Part shown: piece by piece, positions 23,270 to 36,098 of the stretch
How the letters are laid out: every line of letters begins with the position of its first letter
Position numbering within the stretch: position 1 is the stretch's first letter
DNA from: Musa acuminata AAA Group
Lineage: Eukaryota; Streptophyta; Magnoliopsida; Zingiberales; Musaceae
DNA length: 64,000 bases
Reading direction: 5' to 3'
NCBI RefSeq assembly: GCF_036884655.1
Contig: NC_088340.1
Span: forward strand, 10,513,501-10,577,500
The notes under the pieces: model-generated
Told to the model about the DNA's origin: nothing
The model's database searches: none
What the model saw: the letters and a program-made list of their open reading frames with translations, nothing else
Made by a program: the position numbers and the translations under genes

Positions 23270-26200
23270 ATGGCGATGTTTCGCAAGTTCTTTTACCGCA
23301 AGCCACCCGATGGGCTTCTGGAGATTTCCGAAAGAGTCTATGGTATGCTTCTGATCTCTCCAAACCCTTCTTTTCTTCGATAACGCTGCGAAATCGAGTG
23401 ATTTTTCTGGACTTTTTTTATGTTAGTTTGTGTGATTTTCCTGCGATTTGGCGCTTCGAGATCAAATATCGAACTTTTTTCGTACTTGTAATTATTCGTC
23501 AAATACTAATCGGGAGGTGCACCCGTTTGCACCAAATGCATAACTGCAATGGGCTTGAATCCGCCCACTTATAGCTAATCGTTCATCTGCGCTTCGTTTT
23601 GCCTAAATTTTGATCGGGGTGGTTACTATAACATGTGGTAGAAAGATCCAAGAGCCATCTGCTCGATGAAATAGATTTAATAGTTTCTATGGAAAAACCT
23701 ATAGATCTGAATGCCTCGATGAAATAGAGGATTTAGTTTCCAGTTTGCATGATTCAGCTTCTATAAAATGGTTGCAGTGTTCGATTGCTGTTTCACGACT
23801 GATATCTTGGAAGAAAAAGAATACAGGGTGTACATGGGAGGCATTGTGTCACAGCTCCACGAACAGTACCCTGATGCCTCCTTCATGGTGTTCAACTTCC
23901 GAGAGGGGGAGAGCCAAAGCCAGATTTCTAGCGTCTTGTCAGAGTATGACATGCTTGTGATGGACTACCCACGGCAGTATGAAGGATGCCCGCTGCTCAC
24001 AATGGAAATGATCCACCATTTCTTGAGGTCAGGCGAGAGCTGGCTCTCGTTGGGTCAGCAGAACCTCTTGCTGATGCACTGCGATCGAGGAGGATGGCCG
24101 GTCCTAGCTTTCATGTTGGCGGCGCTTCTGGTTTACCACAAGCAGTACACAGGCGAGCAGAGGACACTGGACATGATCTACAAGCAGGCCCCCCGTGAGC
24201 TCTTGCAGCTGCTGTCGCCGCTGAATCCGCTGCCTTCCCAACTGAGATACCTGCATTATATATCAAGGAGAAATGTGGCCATGGAATGGCCTCCGCTTGA
24301 TCGAGCTCTTACTTTGGACTGCATAATCCTTAGGTTCATTCCTGACCTCAATGCAACAGGTGGATGCAGGCCAATATTTCGAATTTATGGCCAGGATCCC
24401 TTCATTGCTTCTGATCAGACTCCGAAAGTTCTATTCTCAACACCAAAGAAAAGCAAACTGGTTCGGTTTTTCAAACAGGTAAATGATCTTTTTCCTCTCT
24501 AAATGTAATCTTCTCTTAAAAATCGAAATGAATGTTTCTCTGGAAAGCTTAGAATGTGGTGAATGCAGACCTTTTTTTCCAATCGAGTGATACAATGTTA
24601 TGGAGTGTAATGCCATGTGCTTCTGTTCACAAATTGCAGGAAGACTGTGAACTAGTCAAGATCGACATTCATTGCCATATTCAAGGAGATATCGTACTTG
24701 AGTGCATCAGCTTGGATGAAGATCTAATCCGGGAAGTGATGATGTTCAGGGTCATGTTCAATACAGCCTTCATCAGGTCTAACATTTTGATGCTAGATCG
24801 TGATGCCATTGACATCTTGTGGGACGCCAAAGATCGGTTTCCTAAAGATTTCAGGGTCGAGGTATGTTCTTTGCCCTGTTCTTCGATGAATCGGAAGAAC
24901 CAGATTTGTACTGATGCTGACTTTAGTTTTCGGTGAAAAGGTTCTTCTTTCAGAGATGGATGCGGCTGATCCACTTATATCTTCAGAATTGACGAGTGGT
25001 GAGGAAAAAGATGGCCTTCCAATTGAAGCATTTGCCAAAGTGCAAGAACTGTTCAACAATTGGGATTGGCTGGAAACAAATGTGGATGCTGCCACGAAAG
25101 TTCTTCAGCAGATATCTTCGTCCAAGAACTTGCAAGAGAAGTTGGACGCAATGTCTCCGCAAAAGTTCGAAGCTGATGTTAAGCTGAAAAGGACGAGCTA
25201 TGATGTGCTTCGTGAGGAACTCCAGTTGGGAGAAACCGATGATGATGGAAACAAGAAATCGTTACTTTCTTCTCCCAAGGAGCAGTCTGCTCCACTTGAT
25301 GAGGGTTCTGATTCGATTACGGAAAGCCAAAATGTCGAACTGGATGGTCCGCAGATGTCAGCACAATGCCCTTCTCGGATAGAACAAATTCCAGCATCTC
25401 CATCGACTCCTGCCTTTTCTTCTGATTCTCCGCAAGTGCCGGGCTCTGATGCAACTGTTTCTAGATATCATAGTTCACCTTCATCTCTTGGAGTCATAAC
25501 TCCGCTTCATGACCATGTTGCATTTGATAGCTCTGAAGTAACTCAGACAACAATGTTAGCTTCACCTCTTCCAACCAGTTCAGCTTCTGGATCCAATATT
25601 TCTTCGGAATTATCACAATGCCAGTCGTCAGAACAGCTATTGACATCTTCAGCAAGTCACATAAAAGATACTTCACATGCATCTCCTTCTCCTCCTCTGT
25701 CCCCTCTCCCTCCTGCTGCTGCTGCTGAAAGTGATGCTGAAACAACTCTCAAACCAACAGCAGTAGCGGAAGTTCCATCTTTGACAACTGAAAGCTCGAT
25801 TCCAGAAGTTCCCCCATCACCTGCTCCAGAGCTTTCAACTCCAACACCACATACTTTCGTGTCTCCCCTACCTTCTCATCATGGAACTTCTTCACAGGCT
25901 AATGATAAACCAACTTCACATCCTCCTCCTCCTCCTCCTCCTCCTCCTCCTCCTCCTCCTCCCGTTGAAGGAACATCATCCGCCTCTGTCTCTGCTGGCT
26001 TGGAAAAACCTGCTTCTGCTCCAGTTGCACATCAGGTAGTCTCAAGCAACATGGCAGGCAAGTCAGTACCTAAACCTCCTCCACCACCCTTGATGGCCTC
26101 CCCGAGTCTCCAAAGTAACTTAATGCCTGTGAGAAATGCATCTGAAGGAGCAGGTGTTCCTCCACCCCCACCCCCGCTGCCTGGTCCTGCAGCTGCAAGC

Positions 26201-29200
26201 TCAGCACCACCTCCACCTCCACCACCTAATATTTCATCACAACATTCTACCAAATCATCATCTGCCCCACCTGTACCACCTCCTCCTGCACCTTCAAGTT
26301 CCTTGGGGAGCCTTACTGCTCCTAAATCATCTGGAGGTAAGAAAACCAACTCTGAGGTAATACCTCCGCCACCGCCAAATGGCATGAATGCTCCACCAGG
26401 TGGGAAAGGACGCATCTTGGCACCAACTTCAAATTACAGGGGAATGCAGACTGCACAAGCATTATCTAGAAAGGCTAATTTGAAGCCATTGCATTGGATC
26501 AAAGTAACAAGAGCAGTGCAAGGAAGCCTATGGGCGGAGTCACAAAATTGTGATGAATGCTTGAAGTATTTGACCATCCATTTTTACTTTGTGAAGTTTT
26601 TACCTTCTTAAAAAATTTGTCTTACATTTTTGCTTTTTTTTTTTTTTTTTGTGCTAGGGCGCCAGAGTTCGACATGTCTGAGCTTGAGAGTCTCTTTTCA
26701 GCTGCAGTTCCAAATTCTGAACTTCGGCGTTTAGGTTCCAAATCCAGTGGTTCCATGGGTCCAAAATCTGACAAAGTTCATCTGGTAAAGATTTCTTGTA
26801 AGTTCAGAGAGAAAAATATGTAGATTTTACTGTTATATAGCCATCTGCTAGTCACAGTTTATCTGATAGCCTTAGCTTTTCTTGTTAATCCGATGCATGA
26901 GTCATCCATTCATTTCGTTTCTTTCTTTATGGAGTTTCAATCTCATTAACATTAACTAACCTTTCCATGAGAAACTATTGTAGTTCATGATGTTAGGATA
27001 TTTAATTATTTCTGTGAATTATCACAAGAACCACTAATACATAATATGCCTACATTAACAGCTTGGGGAACTGGGTATGTCCATAATTTTGGTTATTCTA
27101 CATATGACAACTTAAATTAATTCACATCTCTAGAATTGGTGTCTCTCTTAAGCTTAATTTTCTGCACATACTGTATATTGAAAGGATCAACTCACAGGAA
27201 TTAAGATGATTTTGTTCCCTTCCATCTTTCATTTGACTACGGTTTGTAAAATATAGAATCGAAAGCAGACTTCAAAATTCCAAAGGATTAGTTAGAATTT
27301 GGACATTTGACACCCAGAAGAAGAAAGACAAACTTAGACAAGTTATTCATAGTGTACTTGTGTTAACAATTCTCTTCATAGTACTGGAAGGAAGGCTAAA
27401 GCTCCGAAGAAGACTAGGGCCTGCATTTGATCCAAGTGATCTAAATGAAGAGAATAAAATTTTCAAATTGTTGCATGATTGTTAGAAAACATTCATTTGT
27501 ATGGACCAACACATGTTCCTAAATGCCAGGTTCTATTATTTTAGACGGCTCAACTTATCTTTCTTGCCAGCTTGCTCCAAATGTCAGTCTGCAGAAAGAT
27601 GATGAACAATACTCAGATTATGATTAGAGTCAACACCTAGGATTCTCAGTCTCTAACAGAGAGAAAACATGGTGAATTCTGGAGGCAAAATTGTTTAGAG
27701 ATTGCGAGGATTGAAAACCCAAGCCCCTAATGAGACTCGATGGAAAGTTTGAAATCATAGTTGCCTGCTTTCTTAATCCTGAAGAAGTCAAAAGTGTTGT
27801 ATCTTTAAGAATATTTTTAGGGTGGTGATGGTGATTGTTAAAGCAACACAACATACCCCTCCATATGATAGTTTGGTGAATGCATCAAAACAAAGATCCT
27901 AATGGTGATTCTAGTGTATTCTTTTGTTTTCCACATGAAGTTCTTATTTTTCATCTGCCTGTAAGTTTGAGTGGCCTTCACATTTCAAATTTGGCAAAGT
28001 GAGGTGTCCTTTTATTTCCATTTTTGTTGGTTACTATGGCTATATGTGGGGTTGGATACAGTCTACTAAAAATAATACTCTCATTAGATCTTGTATCAAA
28101 GTGTTTTTGATATCTTTTTTTGGATTATGTAGAAAATGAAATTTGGTACTTTTGGCATCATTTTCAATCATTGTATGCAAATGCTTTAAAAAATATTTGC
28201 AAGAAGAGGATAAAGATTTTATTATGCATAAGAGATGAGATTGCTAGCAAATTCAACATCAAGTATTTTAGTAAGGGTTGAGTTCTTTTAAATGAAGAAA
28301 ACCTCTTCTCAAGAAACCAACTTTAGTTTCCTAGAGAAGCCATTTGCAGGCTCTCCAGAAATCAGCAAAGTAGTGATCTTTAAGAGTACTTGAGATCAAC
28401 AATTGTTCCTTCTACTTAGTTCAGCACATCATTGTTAAATATGTTGAAATAAAGTAATCAGGATTTGTGGATCAACATGGAACTCAAGAGAAGATAAATG
28501 TTCACTCCTAGCCGTATTGGCTATTTGACCCATTAACTTGATAGGCATGAACCACTTGTCTCAGAATATCTAGGCCATAGACTATGATAGCATATTCATT
28601 TAGTCTTATAAACCAAGTCAAAATTTCTCTTACATAGGGGTGGAGTATCACAAATGCGCTTCTCTAGGAATATCAGTGGCCTATTTTGTGTATATATATG
28701 ATTTGTTCTTTTAGTTAAGGATTCATTGGTTTCCTTCTTAACTAAATTCAATTGTTGTAACTAATTTGTTGTGGATATAAATCTTCATATGAGAGGATAA
28801 AACAGGAAATTTTAAATTTGAACATTTTGAAATGAAAAAAGAGCCATTGAACAAACTAAAATAACTTTGATGGCAAAAATATAATATGAGGGCATATACG
28901 TGCTTTTAATGTGATCATATACAAGCTCAAACATGTCTCGTAATTTATTTACATTACTTGCACTTGCAGATTGATCTTAGACGAGCTAATAATTGCGAAA
29001 TCATGCTTACAAAGGTTAAGATGCCACTAAATGATTTACTGGTAAGCAGATGACTTCTGGTTAGTTTCATAGCAGCTGTTTCTTCAAAATTTGAAGCTTA
29101 CCTTCTTCTTGAACATTTACTTTTGATGTATTTTTGTCATATAAAAGTGTAGATTGATTTTTCATCCTCTTGTTTTATTTTTGACAAATTTTCAGTCACT

Positions 29201-32200
29201 TGTCTAGATGAGACAAGTTTATGTTAAGCAGCATTTTTTTTCTTTTAATGGGACTAAATCCTAACTAGGTAAGTTTTGTATTAACTTTTTAATGGCTTAT
29301 ATATATAGGTAGTAATTTCCTAGATGATGAATATTCGCTAAACATTTCTTCATTAGTTTCTTGATCCTGGGTTATGGCATTAAGTATGGTCCTGATTGCT
29401 TTTTGATTTTGTTCACAGAGTTCAGTTCTTACCCTTGACGATTCCATTTTAGATGTTGATCAGGTTGATAACCTCATTAAGTTTTGCCCAACAAAGGAGG
29501 AAATGGAACTACTCAAGGTTGTTATATGTTATTTTGCTTCTTTTTTTTATTTTCCCTTGGCAATATATTTTCCCATTTCTTTGCTTCTTATGCTTCAACT
29601 TGTTTTTTTCCTGTAATTATTAGGGATACAATGGAGATAAAGAAAACTTAGGGAAATGTGAGCAGGTAAACAAGTTCAATTTGATTCTTTGCTGCAATTT
29701 TTTGAAGTAGAAGATAGATCAAGTTGACACAGATCCTCCACGAAAATTAGTAGTCTTGGTGCAACAATCATCAGGAATTTTTGTTTGTCGTTTGCAAATT
29801 TCTTCTAAATCAAGTTCTTTTGCTGTTATATCAACATTCAGAAGATCGATTTAAAGCCTTATTTAATCTTTTGCTTAAATATAATGATTGAGATTAGGAA
29901 TTGAATTGTGATTGGCACCTAAAACAATCTCTGATATATACTGTTTGTTTGTTTGTCTTTCCCCTGATTTTAACCAGTATTTCTTGGAGCTGATGAAAGT
30001 ACCACGGGTGGAATCCAAGCTAAGAGTGTTCTCATTTAAAATCCAATTCCAATCACAGGTTGGATAATCTCATGTTTTTCCTTTGGATGTATTTGAGGAT
30101 GTTTCTTGGAATTATTTTTCTTCATATTTTCTCTACTAGGTTGCTGACCTCAAAGCTAGCCTGAACATTGTCAACTCTGCTGCAGAAGAGGTAGTCCATT
30201 TTTTGCCTTATTCAGTTTGCAGTTTGACTATCTTGGCAGTGAACTAGCTGGTTCTGAGATTCCATAGCTTACTATATATCTCTTCCATTCTCAGATCAGA
30301 AGTTCTGTTAAATTGAAAAGAATTATGAAGACCATTCTTTCTTTGGGAAATGCATTAAACCAGGGAACTGCCAGGGGTGAGTCAAAATTACACATTGTGG
30401 ATTTTTACATCATCTTTGCTCTTATTATACAATTGATCATTTCATGTTCAGAAACACATGATGTTTCACTTAATACCTATCATGTGATGCAACGTTGTCC
30501 TTGCATGCTGATAGTCTTGACCTTGCATCTTCTGTAGGATAGTAAATCTAAGCACATTATATAAAGAAAATACAGATTTCCATCTGATTACCCTAGAGCT
30601 ATATATCACATAATCTAGATGATTTTAAATTCAGTAAAATAGCACACACATCCTTGGTTACCTCTTTTCGTAAGTACATACTTGGCTACTCGTTCATTCC
30701 TTTCCTAACTGTAAAACATAAATTGGTTCATATTTATTTTCCCAAGATTATTTACCAGGAAACTTTGTTGGACTATAATTTCGAACTACAAGAAAACTTA
30801 GGTAATATAAGCCCAATGAATATGAATTGGTATGGTAACAATTTTCGAACTACAAGAAAACTTAGGTAATATAAGCCCAATGAATATGAATTGGTATGGT
30901 AACAATTGGTCAATTCTCTCTTAACTAGATTAAGGACTAACTAGATTAAGGACTATGATGTAAGGAAGCGTTATATGATTGGATTGTAAGAACAATTTTA
31001 ATGAGATAATTATTTTTCATTATATATCAAGAATAAGAATCCCAATTATAAACATTATGAGATAATTGGATTGTAAGAACAATGTACAAAGGTAAGACTG
31101 AAAATATTGGCCCTCTCTAAACTTTGCATTGGGGGAGAGTCTCGTGTACCAAATATATCCTTTTTATCAAGAGGAATAATCTCAATTACAAACGTGCATT
31201 CACGTAATCTATTTGATTTGATTTGGTATGTTGGTTTTTGTGAAAACTATGTGCAGAAGCTACATTTTCATCTGATAATTTTATACCAATATGAGCTCAA
31301 TGAGGCACAAAATGGTGGTTCTTGATTTCCTCTAAACCACTGTTAGCATCAGAATACGTACAAAGGTGAAATTCAGGTTGCAAGAAGATGTAGACATTGT
31401 TGTGGTTGATGACAGTTGATGTCATCTTCATATACTATTAAATTTTGTAAGCTATCTCAAACTGAAGAGACCACCGTGGAGATCATGGACTGGGCAAAGC
31501 AATACTGTTCTAGAATTGATTTGTTATGTTCATTAGCCACCTTATTTTATCTTGATTTTCATACAACTGGCTGATATCAGTTATCTCCGAGAGTTGTATA
31601 TGCTTTTGGAATAAAATGATACAAGGTACTAGATCACAAGAATTTTGTCATGAAATGAAATGGCTCCTTAAAAACATCATAGACATGAATTTGAATTTTC
31701 TTAGACAACAACGGTTGGTCTAGAAGTGTTGTGTAAACCAAAAAAGTTTCTCTATAACATGGACAAAAGACACGGATTTCTGTGGAAGCTATTGGTATTT
31801 GATTTGCTTATGTTTCCATATGCCTTTCTGTATTTTTTTGTGTCCAGATATCCTTTTTTAATTTACTTTCCACTTTCTGCTTTGGTTTTCCTTGGCCACA
31901 ATATATACCATCACTCCACTGATTTCAGTTCTTAAGACTGAATTTTCACAAGAATTTTGTTATGGCTATTATGTTCATAGGTGACTGTAATAGTAAAGCT
32001 ATATCCACAAACATATCTTATATGTGAATTTACACATCTATTTTGGAATATATGTTGTCATAGCTTCTTCCTACACAGTATTTAGACAATATATTTTTGG
32101 TTGATGGATTTTTGAAAGTCGCCTAGAACCCAACTGTTCCTGACGGCTATGTGCAGATCATGGGATTCTGCACTGGCACTTCACTAGAGAAGCTTGGGAT

Positions 32201-34655
32201 GGCGTACCAGCTTGATAACATTCAGTTATCTTCATTACCGCCTGTTAAAAATGCAATCTAAGCTGCTCTGTGAAAGAGAATAAGACGGGACAATTGCAGT
32301 GGCCATAGAGTCCTATCTTACAGGATATGATGAGATACTGATGTAAGGACATATCTGTTACTCCAGAAGCCTTTGGGTTTTAGTTCCATTGACTTGATCA
32401 TTATGTTGCATGCTTTAGATATTTTTTTAGAAGTATTTTAATTCATAGTTTTGAAGACTAAAAATCATACTCAAATGCTCCAAATTCCTTAATATTATTC
32501 TCAATTTTGAGTTTGTTTTGATATATGTTTTTACTTCTTGCTTCAGTTACTTTAATAAAAAATTAATTAGACACCATCTGATGCTTCAGATGTGAGCTAT
32601 TTAAATTTCTCTACCAAAACAAGCTTTTTATGTTTCCATCTAAGATGTTTTTGTTCATGCATATTATGTGATACTTCACATGTTTGCTGTATATGTTACC
32701 CTATGTTTGCAGGTTCTGCCGTTGGATTTAGGTTGGATAGCCTTCTCAAACTTACTGACACACGTGCACGCAACAACAGGATGACTCTCATGCATTATTT
32801 GTGCAAGGTAGCTTATTATCAGAAACGAGGTTTTATTTCTTCCACAAAAGATAGCTTATATATCAGTTTGACTGGGATCGATATGGTTTAAGATCGTTGA
32901 CAAAATTTCTTTTGACGAAGTTTAAGAAATTCTCGTTATTTCATCCAAGTTTGTCTATGTATATAAAAATCAGTTTAATTATATGTACTTTGGTCGTAAA
33001 ATGTTGCAGTAAAATAAGATTTTATACTTCATTATATAGTCATGGGCATGTGGTGCTTAGGTTTTCATATAAATACAGTCAATTTAATCAACGACAAGAG
33101 GCCATGATTTATCTTTTATCGAAAAGCCTGACTTTCGGTTCCTAGTTCAGTAAAATATAATGGAAAATATTTTGGAAATTCAGCTTTCCATCTGTTTTTT
33201 TCCTTTTTTTTTTTTTTTTTCTTTTGGGCTCTGGTTTCCCTTTTTCATGATAAAATAGAACATTTAGCTTCTTTATGTGATCTTCCATTATAAAACTGGA
33301 CGTATCATTTGCATATCATGAATGAGTTTCTACTTGCTTCTCCTTCGTTTGTCTATTTTTTTGTTGCTAAGTCTAAAATTAATCAAAACTCATTTTGTTA
33401 TCCAAACCTTTCTTTTCTTCCTTATCAACCTGCAGGTTCTTGCAGACAAACTTCCTGAACTTCTTGATTTTCCCAAGCATCTTGTTAGCTTGGAACTTGC
33501 AGCTAAGGTAAGTTAATGAATTTTTTCTTGTTAGCTTGATTTTCTTCCTGGACTTTTAAAATTCTTCACTTAATTTTTTTTTTTTCTCACAAGTTCAAAA
33601 TCTAACTCAATGAAGTAATTATTTTCTACAGATGCAACTGAAATTTCTGGCAGAAGAAATGCAAGCAATAAACAAAGGCCTTGAGAAGGTTGAACAGGAA
33701 TTGACAGCATCAGAAAATGATGGTCCTGTATCACAAATTTTCTGTAAGGTATTGAGTCATATTCATACTAATGCTCACAACAGGACTTAAACCCCTGAAC
33801 TCTTTACTGCCACCATTGCGATTTAGCCACTAAGAAGTATCCTTCTGCCTGAAATAGTTATGTTCAATCTTTCTGGTTGCTACTGAATCCATAAGTAGGA
33901 TCTTTGATGCAATATGGAACTCTGGACAAAGAACGCAAAACTCTCCTGTGTCTTTTTTAGTCCACCCCTCTTACTGAAACTACATTTGTCAGACCCTGGA
34001 GGAGTTTCTTGGTGTTGCCGAAGCTGAAGTTCGATCTCTAACTTCACTTTATTCCAATGTGGTATGCTTCGATGTTACTGCTGCTAATGATTTTGGAATC
34101 TGTTAGTGCCTGTTATAATTTGTTTTCTGACATTGTTTTTGAATCTGACCTACAGGGTAGAAATGCTGATGCATTGGCCCTTTATTTCGGAGAAGATCCG
34201 ACACGGTGTCCATTCGAACAAGGTATATCTCATTCCAACCAAGAAACATCGAGTTTATCTTCGAGTACCCAAGCAAGTTTCGATAAATAAATTACCTTAC
34301 TCTTTCATGTTGTTTCGAAATATACCTACACATACGGTATCACTTGCTGCTGTTGCATGAACATGCTTGCTTGCCCGCAGCATATTAGCCGTATATTATT
34401 ATTGGTCAGCCAGACAGCTTTGGTACATATCTTCATATATAACACGTGATTTCTTCTCTTCATTTTACAGTTGTCTCAACACTCCTCAACTTCGTCAAAA
34501 TGTTCGTGCGCGCCCACGAAGAGAACTGCAAACAACTGGAGATGGAGAAGAAAAAGGCGCAGAAAGAAGCAGAAAATGAAAAGTTGAAGATCAACAGTTC
34601 AAAGAACGCGCCACAGAACATACCATCCACGACCGGTAGTGCCAACACCACATAG
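23270..34655 (+). CDS. FH: Class II formin (PTEN-like, C2, FH1, FH2), 17 exons
   Basis: Formins nucleate and elongate actin filaments; class II plant formins link this to membranes through a PTEN-like/C2 module. Exons by splice consensus and frame: 23270-23342, 23778-24478, 24640-24861, 24941-26565, 26658-26784, 28970-29041, 29419-29517, 29624-29665, 29978-30058, 30140-30190, 30295-30376, 32713-32807, 33436-33507, 33632-33748, 33993-34061, 34156-34222, 34471-34655. They sum to 3780 nt, giving 1259 residues with every junction in phase. The start is the ATG at 23270, giving MAMFRKFFYRKPP. Residues about 10-190 are PTEN-like; C126 (HCDRGGW) lacks the CX5R arginine, so it is probably inactive. 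C2 is about 200-335. Poly-proline FH1 is about 650-815. FH2 runs from LKPLHWIKV (about 846) to about 1225, followed by a lysine-rich coiled tail. Similar in plan to rice FH3-like proteins; the orthologue is not established. Confidence 0.93.
25922..25963 (+). repeat. CCT trinucleotide tract encoding poly-proline in FH1
   Basis: An uninterrupted run of about 14 CCT codons in exon 4. It encodes a poly-proline stretch of the kind that binds profilin-actin. The pure codon repeat is likely to vary in length between alleles. Confidence 0.95.
26785..28969 (+). other. Formin intron 5 (2.2 kb), no gene seen
   Basis: AT-rich intronic sequence between in-phase exons. GT at 26785 and AG at 28968-28969 fit consensus. 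No ORF or repeat that I can support; short ORFs on either strand look random. Confidence 0.8.
30377..32712 (+). other. Formin intron 11 (2.3 kb) with a local tandem duplication
   Basis: The largest intron, splitting a glycine codon between GTGAGT at 30377 and AG at 32711-32712. It interrupts the FH2 region after LGNALNQGTARG. It contains a 64-bp direct duplication at 30781-30907 and nothing else recognisable. Confidence 0.8.
30781..30907. repeat. 64-bp direct tandem duplication in formin intron 11
   Basis: The sequence starting TCGAACTACAAGAAAAC at 30781 is repeated from 30845 with no differences that I see. The near-identity suggests a recent duplication. Confidence 0.9.
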
Positions 34656-36098
34656 ACTGGCAAGAATTCTTCTCTTTCACATGCAAGGATCGTTCTTGAT
34701 ATACATTAGAATACAACAAAGGGAAACATCTCGGGTCGATACGAATAATTCGAGAGCAAGAAGTTGTGAGAAGAAGCTATCGTCGTTGCGAAAATTGTAG
34801 ATTTGTTTACCACCTTTTAGCCTCATTGTGCATGTTCATCTCTTCCAAACTATGATACATTAAGTTCTTGTTCTGTATCTTCCGGTGCAGCTTGGCTTGA
34901 AGAAAAAGAAGCAATTTGGAAATGTATGTACAGATGACCGATCCAAATATAGGTTTTCGTTTGTTACCACCCGATTCTTGTATAGTGTTTCTCGTCCCTG
35001 TAAACGACGATATCAAAGAGATATTTAGCTTGATGTAATAGCTGCGAGGACACAGTCATTTAGCTTTTGTGAGCCATTGCTCCGCGCATTGTCTTGTATC
35101 TCTCACTGCTTTAAAACTCTTCAATCAATCATTTTTTTCTCTTTTCTGATGAATTTGACATGGAACAGTGTGGTGGGTTTGATGCCAAACTTGTCACACA
35201 GATTACCGTGAATTAAATGTATGTCATTTTATAGTAAGGATTTTCCCAGTATTCTTATTTCTTAAACACATAACAAGTGTTTGATCAAGTGGCTGATGTG
35301 GCGGTGACGTTTTTGACAAGTAGGTAAGAGTTACGACGGATTGTCCGTGTGTCAGTTTTTGATCGGGTGTTGATTATGAATCCCGCCGCATGTCGAAGCA
35401 CGTCGCATGACCTTGAGTCGAGTCTTAAGTCGTAACTCGAGAATCAGGCGAGGACGGGGGAAAGAATCGTTGACCGTGAGCCGCCAACAACCAGGCGCAG
35501 TCCACCGCACGTGATTTTGACCTTCTCCGGATCCGCCGCCGCGGTTGACTCGAGGAAAAACCTGAATCTTTCATGGAATTCCCTACATTATTTGGACTGA
35601 TTCATGCACTTCCATCTAGGCAATTTATGGGAAAAAGAAAAAAAAATTCTCAAAAATGATTCCGTTCCCTTTCATTTGAATTATATATTTATTTGATAAA
35701 ATAACACACACAATGTGATTCTTCCGACTGTTCTCTTTATCTGAATTTTTTTTTCCTTCTTATATTTCGCAAACGAAAACAGAGTAAGATATTCGACATT
35801 TGGATCAAAATAAACCTCTTGATTTACAATTTTCTCTCTTAATTGTTTAAGCGAAGGCGAGAATAATTATACAGTGAAAAGGAAAGCTTCATGGGAATGC
35901 ACAAGTGATCTGCCCAACTCTTTTCGTAGGAAGAAACGATATGATCTAGTGGTATGATTCTCGCTTAGGGCACGAGAGATCTCAAATTATTTTGTTTATC
36001 ATAAGATTCTGAGCTCAAATCATTTATCCTTTACCTATAAGAAAGCGTCACAGAGAAGAAGCCTTGAATTCATGGCATCTTTTGGGGGTGGATTTTGG
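34656..36098. other. Intergenic region between the convergent formin and WRKY genes
   Basis: Contains the formin 3' UTR (extent unknown, perhaps to about 35040 where TTGATGTAATAG occurs), a GC-richer patch at 35380-35560, and a tRNA-Pro-derived pseudogene at 35938. I see no other gene. The two genes converge here, so both 3' ends lie in this stretch. Confidence 0.6.
35938..36000 (+). pseudogene. tRNA-Pro(AGG)-like pseudogene or decayed tRNA-derived SINE head
   Basis: The stretch GATCTAGTGGTATGATTCTC at 35943-35962 and the following anticodon arm (CTCGCTTAGGG...CGAGAG, anticodon AGG at 35967-35969) match the D arm and anticodon arm of plant tRNA-Pro, as I recall it, almost base for base. The variable and T arms and acceptor stem are largely lost: AGATCTCAAATTA replaces the expected GGTCCCGAGTTC. 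Several differences are C-to-T or G-to-A, as expected for methylated dead sequence. A second B-box-like GAGCTCAAATC at 36010-36020 leaves a SINE head possible. Confidence 0.72.

Noticed and set aside
23768..24502. A separate gene starting at the ATG at 23768
   Set aside because: It is formin exon 2 read with some intron before it; the upstream exon 23270-23342 joins in phase and gives the family's N-terminus.
26032..26415. Glycine-rich ORF opposite formin exon 4
   Set aside because: It is the antisense of the poly-proline FH1 coding sequence.
35470..35550. Three TTGACC/TTGACT motifs between the formin and WRKY genes
   Set aside because: They lie 3' of both convergent genes, so a promoter role is unsupported.
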